64,000 bases of DNA from Peribacillus sp044761985 (GCF_044761985.1 NZ_JBIWDK010000010.1:59523-123522); one strand, 5' to 3'; counted from the first letter of the stretch, positions 33,104 through 42,593 are shown. Numbers and translations are program-made. The notes: generated by a model not told the origin, from the sequence alone.

Positions 33104-35245
33104 TCAACTAGTGGTGGGCCAAAGAATTCTTAATTGGTCACCGGGGGCAAGTTCATCGTGAAAAGTAGTTTCCTGCTCATTTTTAATGAGAATGAATCGG
33201 CTATTCCCTGTGGTAGGCATAAAGATTTCAACATGACGGAAAAGGTCTTGAAAGATAAAAGGTTCCACCTTATGTTCGATCATACTCAGGTCATCATTTG
33301 GCTGGATGATGTCCGTATCTTTCAATCGCTCGTCACCGCGTCTGAATTCTGCCAGATTTTTAGACAGAATGACTTGTTTGCCTTCAAAAAAAACAGGGAC
33401 GTTGTGGGTATGCTGGATTTGTAAAGCTTCCATCACCTCTAATAAAGTAGGAGGGGCTGGATTTACCACTTCTAATTCATCGCCATCTTCAAAGGAGTAC
33501 GTCCGTTTTGTTGCCAGTCCATTTTTGCTGATTTTACCCGTCCACGAGGGAAGCTGAATGGACTTTCCGTTCAATTTAATAGATAACGGTTCAAGGCAAG
33601 CAAGAAGTTCGGATAAGTGAAGTTCTTTGATCAACTCATTAATCGTTACTGGTATCCTGCAAGTTATTTGATCATGATCCTCGATTAATTCATGGATGGA
33701 GGCAGCTTTGCCATTTCTGGTAATGGAGGCTTCGATGGTATACTCTGTACCGTTAAGGATCACGGTTTTTCTAGGGATATCATCCAATACATCGAGTATG
33801 CGCAAAATGGCCGGTTCACCGTCTTCCCCTTTTGAGGTTACGATGACGTCTTCATCCTTCACTTCATCATCTAAAGAAGCTTCCGTTCCGTTTAAGGTAA
33901 TCACCGATTTCTTTCCATGGTTTCCGGGAAGGGTAAATTGATTTCCGTTGATCGTGACGATTTTGGCCATGCCGGGTTTTCCATATAAAGAACTCATCTT
34001 AATACCTGCTGTGAGCAGGCAATCCCCCACTGTTGTTCGTTTCATATCAAACAAGCGGATGGGGTGCCCGTCAACGGTGATGCTCATGTATTGAATCGGG
34101 TTTTTATCGGCAGCAATGGCAATCCCAATCGGTGTTACCAATTCAGGCCCTTTTTGGATTTCAGACGAAATGCCAAGGTTCTGGATCGCATCGACGCCCC
34201 GGATTGCCACACGGTTACTTGGCAAGTTTAGTTTTTCAGCTAAAAGCCGGCATAATTCCGGTGTTTGGCTTCCACCTCCGACAAGCATCACCGCTTTTGG
34301 TGAACACTCATTATTCAAGGAGAGAATTTCTAAACGGATGGCTTCAGCCAACCTATCGAGTGCAGGATGAATATGTTCGATGATATCACTCTTGGCAATC
34401 TCGGTGGAAAATCCAAGAATATCAGTGACCGTTATCGAATCTTGATCGAGCAATTCCCTTTTCGCCTTTTCTGCAAGAGGGAAGTCCAGGAGCAGGTAGT
34501 CACTTATGGCCTCGGTAATTTCATCCCCAGCGATTGGTACCATTCCATAAGCGATGACGGTCCCTGAATCGGTCAAGGCTATATCGGAAGTCCCCGCCCC
34601 TATATCGACCAAGGCGACGTTAAGGCGGCGCATGGAGGCCGGGATGAGGACATTGATGGCCGCAATCGGCTCAAGCGTAAGAGCCTGCATTTCCAATCCC
34701 GATCTTTTCAAGGCAGCTAAAAGGGATTCAACAACGACCTTGGGCAGGAAGGTGGCGATGATCTCAACTGACGCTTCTTCCCCGCTCTGATCGATCAGGC
34801 TTCCGATTTCCTGTCCATCGAGGCGATAGTATAAAACCGAATAACCAACACAATAATAAGTGGACCGGGAGTCTGATTGTTCTGCCACGGTCGCCTGGGC
34901 TTCCTGGACAGCACTGAATTCGAGGTGAAGGATATCCTCATGTGTCAGCATCGGTTTCCCAACTATATCGACAGACGTCTTCGCCCGTTCGGTTTTCAAT
35001 GCCCTACCGGCTGCAGCGACAGAAACCTTTCTTAGGGGACCGTGAGTTTCCTCCAGTTTCCCCTTAATGTGAGAGATGACTTTAGCCACAGCTAGAACAT
35101 CATGTATTTGACCGTCCAGCATGGCCCGCTCCGAATGCTCTTCTGATAGAATATCGATAATATTATAGCTTTCCTGTTCTTTTTCTAATATAATTCCTAC
35201 AACGGAACGCGTTCCAATGTCCAAGGCAAACAGTTTTTCGTGCAT
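33104..35245 (-). CDS. FtsA-like actin-fold ATPase with a long C-terminal repeat region
   Basis: A 713-residue protein. Residues about 3-360 are an FtsA/PilM-type actin-like ATPase: phosphate-1 loop FALDIGTRSVVG, phosphate-2 VDIGAGTSDIA (about 213) and adenosine loop VMLVGGGSQTPEL (about 320). FtsA proper is about 420-440 residues; here some 340 further residues follow. These contain repeated beta-rich units of the form VxxNGxxxxL...DD.V..D.I, e.g. VTINGNQFTL, VITLNGTEASLDDEV and VILNGTEYTI. I see no membrane helix. ATG at 35245 follows AAGGTG; an upstream GTG is possible. Role unknown; it is unrelated in direction to its neighbours. Confidence 0.72.
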   Translation of the reverse strand: MHEKLFALDIGTRSVVGIILEKEQESYNIIDILSEEHSERAMLDGQIHDVLAVAKVISHIKGKLEETHGPLRKVSVAAAGRALKTERAKTSVDIVGKPMLTHEDILHLEFSAVQEAQATVAEQSDSRSTYYCVGYSVLYYRLDGQEIGSLIDQSGEEASVEIIATFLPKVVVESLLAALKRSGLEMQALTLEPIAAINVLIPASMRRLNVALVDIGAGTSDIALTDSGTVIAYGMVPIAGDEITEAISDYLLLDFPLAEKAKRELLDQDSITVTDILGFSTEIAKSDIIEHIHPALDRLAEAIRLEILSLNNECSPKAVMLVGGGSQTPELCRLLAEKLNLPSNRVAIRGVDAIQNLGISSEIQKGPELVTPIGIAIAADKNPIQYMSITVDGHPIRLFDMKRTTVGDCLLTAGIKMSSLYGKPGMAKIVTINGNQFTLPGNHGKKSVITLNGTEASLDDEVKDEDVIVTSKGEDGEPAILRILDVLDDIPRKTVILNGTEYTIEASITRNGKAASIHELIEDHDQITCRIPVTINELIKELHLSELLACLEPLSIKLNGKSIQLPSWTGKISKNGLATKRTYSFEDGDELEVVNPAPPTLLEVMEALQIQHTHNVPVFFEGKQVILSKNLAEFRRGDERLKDTDIIQPNDDLSMIEHKVEPFIFQDLFRHVEIFMPTTGNSRFILIKNEQETTFHDELAPGDQLRILWPTTS

Positions 35246-35489
35246 CAGTGACACCTTCTTTTATGTAATATATTACTTTAGTACTTAAAAGCGTTTAATT
35301 AATAAAGAAAAAAGTAGTGACATTTACAAGAATTTCATTTATAATTGTTTTTAATTATACATGAATTATTATAAAATTTTCATAGCTTAAATTATCGATT
35401 GAAATGAGTGAAAATTCGAACAGGTAAAAAGTACGGGTTTTCCATCGTGAAATCGTTGATATTTTTAAAATCGAAGGGATGGATTTGGA

Positions 35490-36566
35490 ATGAGCAATAG
35501 AGAGCTTGATGGATTGCGTAATCAATTGGATGATGTAAACCTTCAGTTATTGCAACTGATTAATCAACGGGCGGGACTAGTACAGGAAATCGGCCGCGTT
35601 AAAGAAAAACAGGGCGTAAACCGCTACGATCCAGTCCGTGAAAGAATCATGTTGGATCTTATTGAAGCGAATCATCAAGGTCCTCTTGACCTAGGTTCGA
35701 TTAAACATATCTTCAAGGAAATCTTTAAATTAGGCTTAGAACTTCAAAAAGATGATCAGAAGAAGACGCTTCTTGTTTCCAGAAAACAAAAACCGGAAGA
35801 TACAATCATCGACATCAAAGGTGAACTTATCGGGAACGGGATTCCTAGTTTCGTATTCGGTCCATGTGCCGTGGAATCTTATGAACAAACGGCTGCAGTT
35901 GCTGAAGTCATCAAAGCAAAAGGCCTGAAGCTTATGCGTGGTGGTGCATTCAAACCGCGTACATCGCCATACGACTTCCAAGGACTTGGTTTAGAGGGAT
36001 TACAGATCCTTAAGCGGGTTGCAGATGAATATGGTTTGGCAGTCATCAGTGAAATCGTAAGTGCAAATGATATGGAAGCAGCGGTTGAACATATCGATGT
36101 CATCCAAATCGGTGCACGTAACATGCAAAACTTCGATTTATTGAAAGCGGCAGGTGCCGTAAACAAACCAGTCCTTCTAAAACGTGGACTTGCAGCTACG
36201 ATCGAAGAATTCATCCATGCAGCGGAATACATCATGTCGCAGGGTAATGGAAACATCATCCTTTGTGAACGTGGTATCCGTACGTACGAAAAAGCAACAA
36301 GAAATACGCTTGATATTTCTGCTGTTCCGATCTTGAAACAAGAAACGCATTTACCTGTCATGGTGGATGTAACCCATTCTACCGGACGTCGTGACCTTCT
36401 TCTTCCAACGGCTAAAGCAGCTCTTGCCATTGGTGCAGATGGAGTGATGGCGGAAGTTCATCCAGATCCTTCTGTTGCTTTATCTGATTCTGCACAGCAG
36501 ATGGACTTCAAGCAATTTGATGATTTCTATAACGAAATTAAACGATTGAACTGGGTAACGGTTTAA
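35490..36566 (+). CDS. aroG: Bifunctional chorismate mutase / 3-deoxy-7-phosphoheptulonate synthase
   Basis: A 358-residue fusion typical of Bacillus AroA(G): residues 1-85 form an AroQ-type chorismate mutase (LRNQLDDVNLQLLQLINQRAGLVQEIGRVK), then a DAHP synthase barrel with GPCAVESYEQ, RGGAFKPRTSPY, QIGARNMQNF and MVDVTHSTGRRD. It commits erythrose-4-P and PEP to aromatic synthesis; the mutase domain is the allosteric sensor. Often named aroA in B. subtilis. GAAGGGATGGATTTGG precedes the ATG. Followed by a terminator, then ccpA. Confidence 0.95.
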   Translation: MSNRELDGLRNQLDDVNLQLLQLINQRAGLVQEIGRVKEKQGVNRYDPVRERIMLDLIEANHQGPLDLGSIKHIFKEIFKLGLELQKDDQKKTLLVSRKQKPEDTIIDIKGELIGNGIPSFVFGPCAVESYEQTAAVAEVIKAKGLKLMRGGAFKPRTSPYDFQGLGLEGLQILKRVADEYGLAVISEIVSANDMEAAVEHIDVIQIGARNMQNFDLLKAAGAVNKPVLLKRGLAATIEEFIHAAEYIMSQGNGNIILCERGIRTYEKATRNTLDISAVPILKQETHLPVMVDVTHSTGRRDLLLPTAKAALAIGADGVMAEVHPDPSVALSDSAQQMDFKQFDDFYNEIKRLNWVTV

Positions 36567-36596
36567 GAAAGAATATTTGAAATATATGTACATTCG

Positions 36597-36626
36597 GCCC
36601 TTACCATCTTGGCAAGGGCTTTTTTT
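36597..36626 (+). terminator. Terminator of aroG
   Basis: GCCCTT.CC and GG.AAGGGC arms with TTTTTTT tail. Confidence 0.8.
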
Positions 36627-36761
36627 AATGGTAAAATACTTGTTTTTGCAGAAAAAGTCCTGAAAAAGACACTATTGGATTGCAGGAAGCATTCTACTAT
36701 CGTATGATAAGTTAAAAGATGAGGACTGTTCTGAGTTAGAATCATACATAATGAAGATATC

Positions 36762-36782
36762 TATATAAGCTATGCTTATATA
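36762..36782. repeat. 21-base perfect inverted repeat upstream of ccpA
   Basis: TATATAAGC TAT GCTTATATA: nine-base arms and a three-base centre, about 60 bases before the probable -10 box (TATAAT, 36839-36844) of ccpA. No U-tract follows, so it looks like a protein-binding site rather than a terminator. Confidence 0.6.
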
Positions 36783-36908
36783 AAAATTAATAGAAAGACT
36801 TCCGTTAACCGATTAATTTTCCGTATAAGAAAAATACGTATAATAGAATCTTCTTTGAAATATTTGATGCTTTATTGGAAAAAATGAAACAAATGGAGGA
36901 ATGTAATA

Positions 36909-37910
36909 ATGAATAATATAACCATTTATGATGTGGCCCGCGAAGCAAATGTTTCGATGGCCACCGTTTCTCGCGTAGTAAACGGGAATCCGAATGTTAA
37001 ACCTGCGACAAGGAAAAAAGTCGCAGATGTGATTAACCGGTTAGGGTATCGCCCTAATGCAGTGGCACGTGGGCTAGCCAGCAAGAAGACAACGACGGTA
37101 GGTGTCGTGATTCCGGATATCTCCAGCATCTTTTTTGCGGAGTTGGCACGTGGTATTGAAGATATAGCGTCCATGTATAAATACAATATCATTCTCAGCA
37201 GTTCTGATGAAAACATAGATAAGGAATTTCATTTATTGAATACGATGCTAGGTAAACAAGTAGATGGTATCGTATTCATGAGTGGAAACATCACGGACGA
37301 GCATGTCAAGGAGTTTAAGAACTCACCGGTTCCCATCGTATTGGCCGGTTCCGTCGAAGAAAGCGGGCAAGTGCCATCGGTCAATATTGATTATGAAGCG
37401 GCAGCGTTTGATGCCGTGATGTCCTTTGCCAAAAATGGCCACAAGCGAATAGGTTATGTGAGCGGGAATCTGTCCGCGCCTATTAATGAGAAGAAATTAA
37501 CTGGTTACAAACAGGGATTGAAAGAAGCGGGGCTTTCTTTCGATGAAAGTTTACTGGTGGAAGGCGATTATACATATGATTCAGGAATTGAATCATTTGA
37601 TAAGTTTCTTGAAGCCGAAGATCGGCCGACAGCAATCATAGTCGGAGCCGATGAAATGGCACTTGGCATCGTTCATGCCGCTCAGGATAAAGGGTTTAAT
37701 GTACCAGGGGACTTTGAGGTAATCAGCTTCGACAATACACGGTTAACCTTGATGGTCCGCCCGCAGATCACGACCATCGTTCAGCCTTTATACGATATCG
37801 GGGCCGTATCCATGAGGTTGCTAACTAAATTGATGAATCAGGAATTGGTGGAGGGGCAAGAAAAAGTGATTCTGCCGCACCGCATCGAAAAACGTCAATC
37901 AACGAAATAA
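36909..37910 (+). CDS. ccpA: Catabolite control protein A (LacI family)
   Basis: A 333-residue master regulator of carbon catabolite control, binding cre sites with HPr-Ser46-P. The N-terminal HTH is typical (IYDVAREANVSMATVSRVVNG), the hinge helix follows (YRPNAVARGLASKKT), and the periplasmic-binding-protein-like core ends with the CcpA-type HRIEKRQSTK. The order aroG-ccpA-acu is that of B. subtilis. GGAGGAATG precedes the ATG. Monocistronic, with its own terminator; a possible -10 TATAAT lies at 36839. Confidence 0.95.
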   Translation: MNNITIYDVAREANVSMATVSRVVNGNPNVKPATRKKVADVINRLGYRPNAVARGLASKKTTTVGVVIPDISSIFFAELARGIEDIASMYKYNIILSSSDENIDKEFHLLNTMLGKQVDGIVFMSGNITDEHVKEFKNSPVPIVLAGSVEESGQVPSVNIDYEAAAFDAVMSFAKNGHKRIGYVSGNLSAPINEKKLTGYKQGLKEAGLSFDESLLVEGDYTYDSGIESFDKFLEAEDRPTAIIVGADEMALGIVHAAQDKGFNVPGDFEVISFDNTRLTLMVRPQITTIVQPLYDIGAVSMRLLTKLMNQELVEGQEKVILPHRIEKRQSTK

Positions 37911-37918
37911 TCCAGTAT

Positions 37919-37948
37919 GAGAGTGTCCTTATGGGCACTCTCTTTTTC
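37919..37948 (+). terminator. Terminator of ccpA
   Basis: GAGAGTGTCC and GGGCACTCTC arms around TTAT, then TTTTT. Confidence 0.85.
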
Positions 37949-38002
37949 ATAAGGTGAAACTTGTCTTGAAATGGAGACTGGAAACACTCTTTTTTTGGCC
38001 AT

Positions 38003-39181
38003 TTAATCCTCCGTGCTGGTGGTCGTTTGTCTGTTAGAACGGATGGGGTAGAGCGCTTTTTCTAGCGTTTGGGCATTTTTCTCGGTAATGGCCGGCTTCC
38101 GGGGAATGGGTTCATAAATATCCTGTAGGTCATCCCACTCATCCGGAAGGGTCACAGGAGCCTCAGGCTGCCACGTGTCGATCCATTCCCTTGATAAGGG
38201 TCCAGATATATCATTATTGGTCATTTCGAGCCAGACCCTGGACCAGGCGCGTGGTACGACGCGCCAGATATCGTAGCCACCGCCACCGACGGCAATCCAG
38301 CGCCCCTCACAATACTTATGGGCCATTTCATGCGCTAATTTCGGGATTTCCCTATAAATCTTCATGGTAGCCGACAAGTGGGTGAGTGGGTCATAATAAT
38401 GAGAATCAGCACCGTTTTGCGTCAAGATGACGTCTGGCTTAAAGAATTCAATCACTTCCTTGAATGCGGCTGTATAGCATTCGAGCCATGATTCATCTTC
38501 CGTGAATGCATCCACCGGGATGTTGAACGAATAGCCATAGCCTTTGCCCTGCCCCCGTTCATTGATATTGCCTGTACCGGGAAACAAATAGCGTCCCGTT
38601 TCATGGATGGAAAGGGTGCAGACTTCAGGGTCATCATAAAAGGACCACTGTACACCATCACCATGATGGGCATCCGTATCGACATAGAGGACGCGTGCAC
38701 CATATTTTTTTTGTAAATATTTAATCGCGACCGAGCTATCATTATAAATGCAAAAGCCTGAAGCTTTGCCTCGAAAACCATGATGGAGCCCCCCGCCAAG
38801 GTTAAGGGCATGTAGGGACTGACCAGTCATCACGGCATCCACCGCCGTAAGGGTTCCGCCAACAAGCAGGGCACTTGCTTCGTGCATATTAGGAAAGATG
38901 GGGGTATCTTCTGTACCTAAACCATAGTTTCCCGCTTTTTCGGGAAGAAGCTTTCCCTGTCCAGCCAGCCTGACAGCGTTTACATAATGCTGGTCATGAA
39001 CCAGTTGTAATTCCTCATCGGTCGCCATTCGCGGCTTGATGATCTGATCTTCACGGATGGCATGGTGTTTTTTTAGGAGGTCCAGCGTGAGCTGAAGCCG
39101 TTTTTGATTGAATGGGTGCTCGTCATTGAATTTGTAGGTCAGCAATTCATCGGAATAGACAAACAAGGATTGATCAGTCAT
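38003..39181 (-). CDS. acuC: AcuC, histone-deacetylase-family protein deacetylase
   Basis: A 392-residue class I HDAC-like zinc deacetylase that removes acetyl from acetyl-CoA synthetase, reversing AcuA. Motifs include HALNLGGGLHHGFRGKASGFC, DTDAHHGDGVQWSFYDDP, and the C-terminal GGGGYDIWRVVPRAW. Its ATG overlaps the acuB stop codon (ATGACTGA), so I use 39181 rather than the GTG three codons upstream. Third gene of acuABC. Confidence 0.92.
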   Translation of the reverse strand: MTDQSLFVYSDELLTYKFNDEHPFNQKRLQLTLDLLKKHHAIREDQIIKPRMATDEELQLVHDQHYVNAVRLAGQGKLLPEKAGNYGLGTEDTPIFPNMHEASALLVGGTLTAVDAVMTGQSLHALNLGGGLHHGFRGKASGFCIYNDSSVAIKYLQKKYGARVLYVDTDAHHGDGVQWSFYDDPEVCTLSIHETGRYLFPGTGNINERGQGKGYGYSFNIPVDAFTEDESWLECYTAAFKEVIEFFKPDVILTQNGADSHYYDPLTHLSATMKIYREIPKLAHEMAHKYCEGRWIAVGGGGYDIWRVVPRAWSRVWLEMTNNDISGPLSREWIDTWQPEAPVTLPDEWDDLQDIYEPIPRKPAITEKNAQTLEKALYPIRSNRQTTTSTED

Positions 39182-39824
39182 GAGACGCACCTGGCAGGCA
39201 AGGCCATAAAACGGTATAGCCTTCTTTCTTTAAGTCTTCCACGACCATGAATGGATTCATGGTTTGTACCCGGACAACGAGAATCTTGTAATCGGATTCA
39301 TCTTTTTCGGGATAGACAAGCGTACTCAGAATGTTCGCTTTGCGCAATTTGAAGATGGAGGTAATGTCGTGTAGCGTTCCCGCCGTATTGGGAATCCTGA
39401 TTTCAATTTGGGAACCGGGCTGATTGACTCCCGTCAGTTCAACGAAAGAATGAAGCAAATCAGTTCCGGTTATGATGCCCACTAACCTTTTTTCCTTTAG
39501 GATGGGAAGACAGCTGATGTTATTTTCACAAAATACGGCACCAATCTCTTCTACAAAGTCCAGGGGATGTCCTGTGATGATATCGGTTTTCATGATGCTT
39601 CCCAGTGATTTTTCTAAATCCTTTTTGTATTCTTCGGTGCGGAAAATAGAAGGAGAAGCGTCTCGTATGTCACGGTCACTAACTAATCCGACGAGGTGAA
39701 AGCTTTCATCGACAATTGGAATATGGCGAATCCGTTTCTCTTTTAAGATTAAGACAGCACTATGAATGGTATCTGTTGGTGTTAAGGCAATGACATCTTC
39801 ATTCATTATTTTTTCAACAATCAT
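39174..39824 (-). CDS. acuB: AcuB, CBS-pair plus ACT domain protein
   Basis: A 216-residue protein with two CBS motifs (EKIMNEDVIALTPTDTIHSA... and IMKTDIITGHPLDFVEEIG) and a C-terminal ACT-like domain (EIRIPNTAGTLHDITSIF). It is part of the acuABC acetoin/acetate operon; CBS modules probably sense adenine nucleotides, but its role remains unclear. GAGGAGGAA precedes the ATG on the minus strand. Overlaps acuC and lies 28 bases after acuA. Confidence 0.92.
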   Translation of the reverse strand: MIVEKIMNEDVIALTPTDTIHSAVLILKEKRIRHIPIVDESFHLVGLVSDRDIRDASPSIFRTEEYKKDLEKSLGSIMKTDIITGHPLDFVEEIGAVFCENNISCLPILKEKRLVGIITGTDLLHSFVELTGVNQPGSQIEIRIPNTAGTLHDITSIFKLRKANILSTLVYPEKDESDYKILVVRVQTMNPFMVVEDLKKEGYTVLWPCLPGASHD

Positions 39825-39852
39825 ACGTAGTTCCTCCTCTTTACTCGCCTCT

Positions 39853-40485
39853 TTAATACATGAAACGATTCATGAATCGTAATTGGTCAAACTTTTCGAT
39901 GGACTCCGGAGGCACTCTCTTTCCTATACGCGCCATCAGGCAGTTTGCTGGATGTGAACTGATTTCCGGGTCATCCGTTGCATAATAAACCAGCCCGCCA
40001 GCACTCATCATTTTTTCCATGACCTTTCGATAGTCCCAAACGTTCAATCCCGTCCCCCTCAAGTCCCAATGCCAATAATATTCAGTCGTGATGATAATGA
40101 AGTCCTCTACCGAATCATCCTCCGTAGACAGCTGAACTAAATTCTTTCCTACAGCGGCACCACGGTATTTGGGAATGACTTCAATTGCACCAAGCTCGAT
40201 CAGGTCATCCATCTTAATTTCTGACCAGCGCTCCAATGGGTCGGGATATAGATAAGTCACATAACCAACGATGGTCCGTTCCTCGCGGGCTATAAAGATT
40301 CGGCCCTCAGGTAAATCGGCGATTTCAATCAATGCCTTATGCTGTTGTGCAGGAGGGCGAAAGGCGACCAAGTCTTCATGAAAATCGTATCCGGCCATCA
40401 TTTCTCCGGTTAGCGGCCCTTCAATCAGAAGTGTTCCGCTTGATGTCTGGAGTTCTTTTTTGTAATAGGTCTTGCTATATTCCAT
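39853..40485 (-). CDS. acuA: AcuA, GNAT protein acetyltransferase for acetyl-CoA synthetase
   Basis: A 210-residue GNAT protein that acetylates the active-site lysine of AcsA and inactivates it. It contains the acetyl-CoA-binding region RGAAVGKNLVQL and the AcuA N-terminus (MEYSKTYYKKELQTSSG). GGGTGGTG precedes the ATG. It is divergent from acsA, its target, with about 320 bases between, including a candidate cre. Confidence 0.92.
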   Translation of the reverse strand: MEYSKTYYKKELQTSSGTLLIEGPLTGEMMAGYDFHEDLVAFRPPAQQHKALIEIADLPEGRIFIAREERTIVGYVTYLYPDPLERWSEIKMDDLIELGAIEVIPKYRGAAVGKNLVQLSTEDDSVEDFIIITTEYYWHWDLRGTGLNVWDYRKVMEKMMSAGGLVYYATDDPEISSHPANCLMARIGKRVPPESIEKFDQLRFMNRFMY

Positions 40486-40584
40486 TTCTTCACCACCCTA
40501 GTAAAATACCAATCTTGTATACTGATCATCCAAATAGCTGGAAACCTTACATAAATTATACATAAAAAACAAGTGACAAGATGA

Positions 40585-40598
40585 TGAAAGCTCTCTCA
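40585..40598. promoter_or_regulatory. Candidate cre (CcpA) site between acuA and acsA
   Basis: TGAAAGCTCTCTCA fits TGWAANCGNTNWCA with one mismatch at the central G. It lies about 25 bases upstream of a minus-strand TATAAT (40555-40560) likely to serve acuABC, and about 145 bases before the acsA promoter. acsA and acuABC are CcpA-controlled in B. subtilis. Confidence 0.5.
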
Positions 40599-40742
40599 TT
40601 TTTGAACCTTTTGTTACAGTTGAGCCTGAAGAATGAAAGGATAAAGCCATTCCTAACTAACTATACCAAGATTTACCCTGAATGTTCAAAAATATCAAGA
40701 AATATTTTCCTTGAATTTATAAAAAGGTGAATATTTTAAAAA

Positions 40743-40771
40743 TTGAGAAAAATAGTTTTTTATACTATAAT
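40743..40771 (+). promoter_or_regulatory. Sigma-A promoter of acsA
   Basis: TTGAGA, 17 bases, TATAAT; predicted transcription start about 30 bases before the acsA ATG at 40808. Confidence 0.82.
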
Positions 40772-40807
40772 AAGAGCTATAAAGCAAAAAGAAGGGGGAT
40801 TATTTGT

Positions 40808-42526
40808 ATGAATATGAAAGCGCTACCAGCAGTGCAGGGCAATTATAATTTAGTGAATTACGATGAGAAGTACAAGCATTTTGACTGGTCTGAAACGGAG
40901 AAGGAATTCTCCTGGTCCGAAACCGGAAAAGTGAACCTTGCTTATGAAGCCATTGACCGACATGCTGAGACATACAGAAAGAATAAAATCGCCCTTTATT
41001 TTAAAGATGAAAAAAGAAACGAGAAGTATACCTTTAAGGAAATGAAAGAATACACAAACCAAGCGGCCAATGTATTTCAGAACCTTGCTGAAGTGAAGAA
41101 GGGAGACCGCGTTTTCATTTTCATGCCACGGTCCCCGGAACTTTATTTTGCGTTGCTCGGTGCAATCAAAACGGGAGCTGTCGTCGGGCCACTATTCGAA
41201 GCCTTCATGGAGGGGGCGGTGCGGGATCGCCTTGAAGACAGTGAAGCGAGCGTATTGGTGACGACACCTGAATTGTTGCCTCGTGTACCGGTAGACGACC
41301 TGCCCCATTTAAAACATATTTTCTTAGTGGGGGAGAACATCCAGGAGGAAGGGAAATACCATAACTTCAATAAAAAAGTAAAAGAAGCCGACAAGCACTT
41401 TGACATTGAATGGGTGGATCGTGAAGATGGATTGATTCTTCACTACACATCCGGGTCAACGGGTAAGCCAAAAGGGGTGCTTCATGTACATAATGCGATG
41501 ATCCAGCATTATCAAACGGCTAAATGGGTCCTCGATTTACAGGAGGATGACGTATATTGGTGCACAGCGGATCCCGGATGGGTGACAGGGACGTCCTATG
41601 GTATTTTCGGACCATGGCTAACCGGTACTTCAAATGTGGTCGTAGGTGGTCGTTTCAAGCCTGAGTCATGGTACAAGACGCTTGAGGAATTCGGGGTTTC
41701 GGTCTGGTATAGCGCACCGACTGCCTTCAGGATGTTGATGGGGGCAGGGGATGAGATCGTCAAACGTTTCGATTTGGGTTCACTTCGTCATGTCCTTAGT
41801 GTAGGGGAGCCGTTGAATCCTGAAGTGGTGCGTTGGGGAATGAAAGTATTTAATCGACGCATACATGATACGTGGTGGATGACGGAGACTGGCGCCCAGC
41901 TTATCTGTAATTACCCCTGCCTGGAAATCAAACCCGGTTCGATGGGTAAACCGATTCCAGGCGTGGAGGCGGCTATCGTGGATGATCAAGGAAACGTACT
42001 GCCTCCACATCGAATGGGGAACCTTGCTATTAAAAAAGGGTGGCCATCCATGATGAAGACGGTCTGGAATAATGAGTCGAAGTTTGAATCGTACTTCATG
42101 CCAGGTGACTGGTATGTATCAGGGGACTCTGCCTTCATGGATGAAGAGGGATTCTTCTGGTTTCAAGGTCGTGTCGATGACGTCATCATGACAGCTGGTG
42201 AAAGGGTCGGTCCGTTTGAGGTGGAAAGTAAGCTGCTTGAGCATCCGGCCGTTGCGGAAGCAGGGGTCATTGGAAAGCCGGATCCAGTCCGTGGCGAGAT
42301 TATTAAAGCATTCATTGCTCTCCGTGATGGGTATGTTGCGAATGATGGATTAATAGATGAAATCCGGCAATTTGTGAAGCATGGGTTGGCGGCCCATGCA
42401 GCACCTCGTGAAATCGAGTTCCGTGATAAGCTTCCTAAGACCAGAAGCGGTAAAATCATGCGTCGTGTCCTGAAAGCTTGGGAACTGGATTTGCCGACTG
42501 GTGATTTATCATCCATGGAAGACTAA
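40808..42526 (+). CDS. acsA: Acetyl-CoA synthetase AcsA
   Basis: A 572-residue AMP-forming ligase converting acetate to acetyl-CoA. It has the P-loop HYTSGSTGKPKGVLH, the WWMTETGAQL A5 motif, the hinge FQGRVDDVIMTAGERVGPFEVE and, at the C-terminus, LPKTRSGKIMRR, whose Lys is the AcuA acetylation site. The open frame reaches 40727, but that lies upstream of the promoter (40743-40771). GGGGGAT before 40808 and the N-terminus MNMKALPAVQG support this start. Regulated by reversible acetylation (AcuA/AcuC) and likely by CcpA. Confidence 0.95.
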   Translation: MNMKALPAVQGNYNLVNYDEKYKHFDWSETEKEFSWSETGKVNLAYEAIDRHAETYRKNKIALYFKDEKRNEKYTFKEMKEYTNQAANVFQNLAEVKKGDRVFIFMPRSPELYFALLGAIKTGAVVGPLFEAFMEGAVRDRLEDSEASVLVTTPELLPRVPVDDLPHLKHIFLVGENIQEEGKYHNFNKKVKEADKHFDIEWVDREDGLILHYTSGSTGKPKGVLHVHNAMIQHYQTAKWVLDLQEDDVYWCTADPGWVTGTSYGIFGPWLTGTSNVVVGGRFKPESWYKTLEEFGVSVWYSAPTAFRMLMGAGDEIVKRFDLGSLRHVLSVGEPLNPEVVRWGMKVFNRRIHDTWWMTETGAQLICNYPCLEIKPGSMGKPIPGVEAAIVDDQGNVLPPHRMGNLAIKKGWPSMMKTVWNNESKFESYFMPGDWYVSGDSAFMDEEGFFWFQGRVDDVIMTAGERVGPFEVESKLLEHPAVAEAGVIGKPDPVRGEIIKAFIALRDGYVANDGLIDEIRQFVKHGLAAHAAPREIEFRDKLPKTRSGKIMRRVLKAWELDLPTGDLSSMED

Positions 42527-42552
42527 AAGTGCTACATTATCAATCAATCTAC

Positions 42553-42593
42553 AAAAAAAGAGGCAACCGGAAACTTCCCGGTTGCCTCTTTTT
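42553..42593. terminator. Bidirectional terminator between acsA and the PBP gene
   Basis: AAAAAAAGAGGCAACCGG and CCCGGTTGCCTCTTTTT arms, A-run and U-run on the two sides of convergent genes. Confidence 0.9.

Noticed and set aside
35879..36430. 183-codon minus-strand frame inside aroG
   Set aside because: Antisense shadow of a highly conserved gene; the protein has no family resemblance.
40727..40807. N-terminal extension of acsA
   Set aside because: It starts upstream of the likely acsA promoter (40743-40771), and AcsA proteins begin at the MNMKALPA position.
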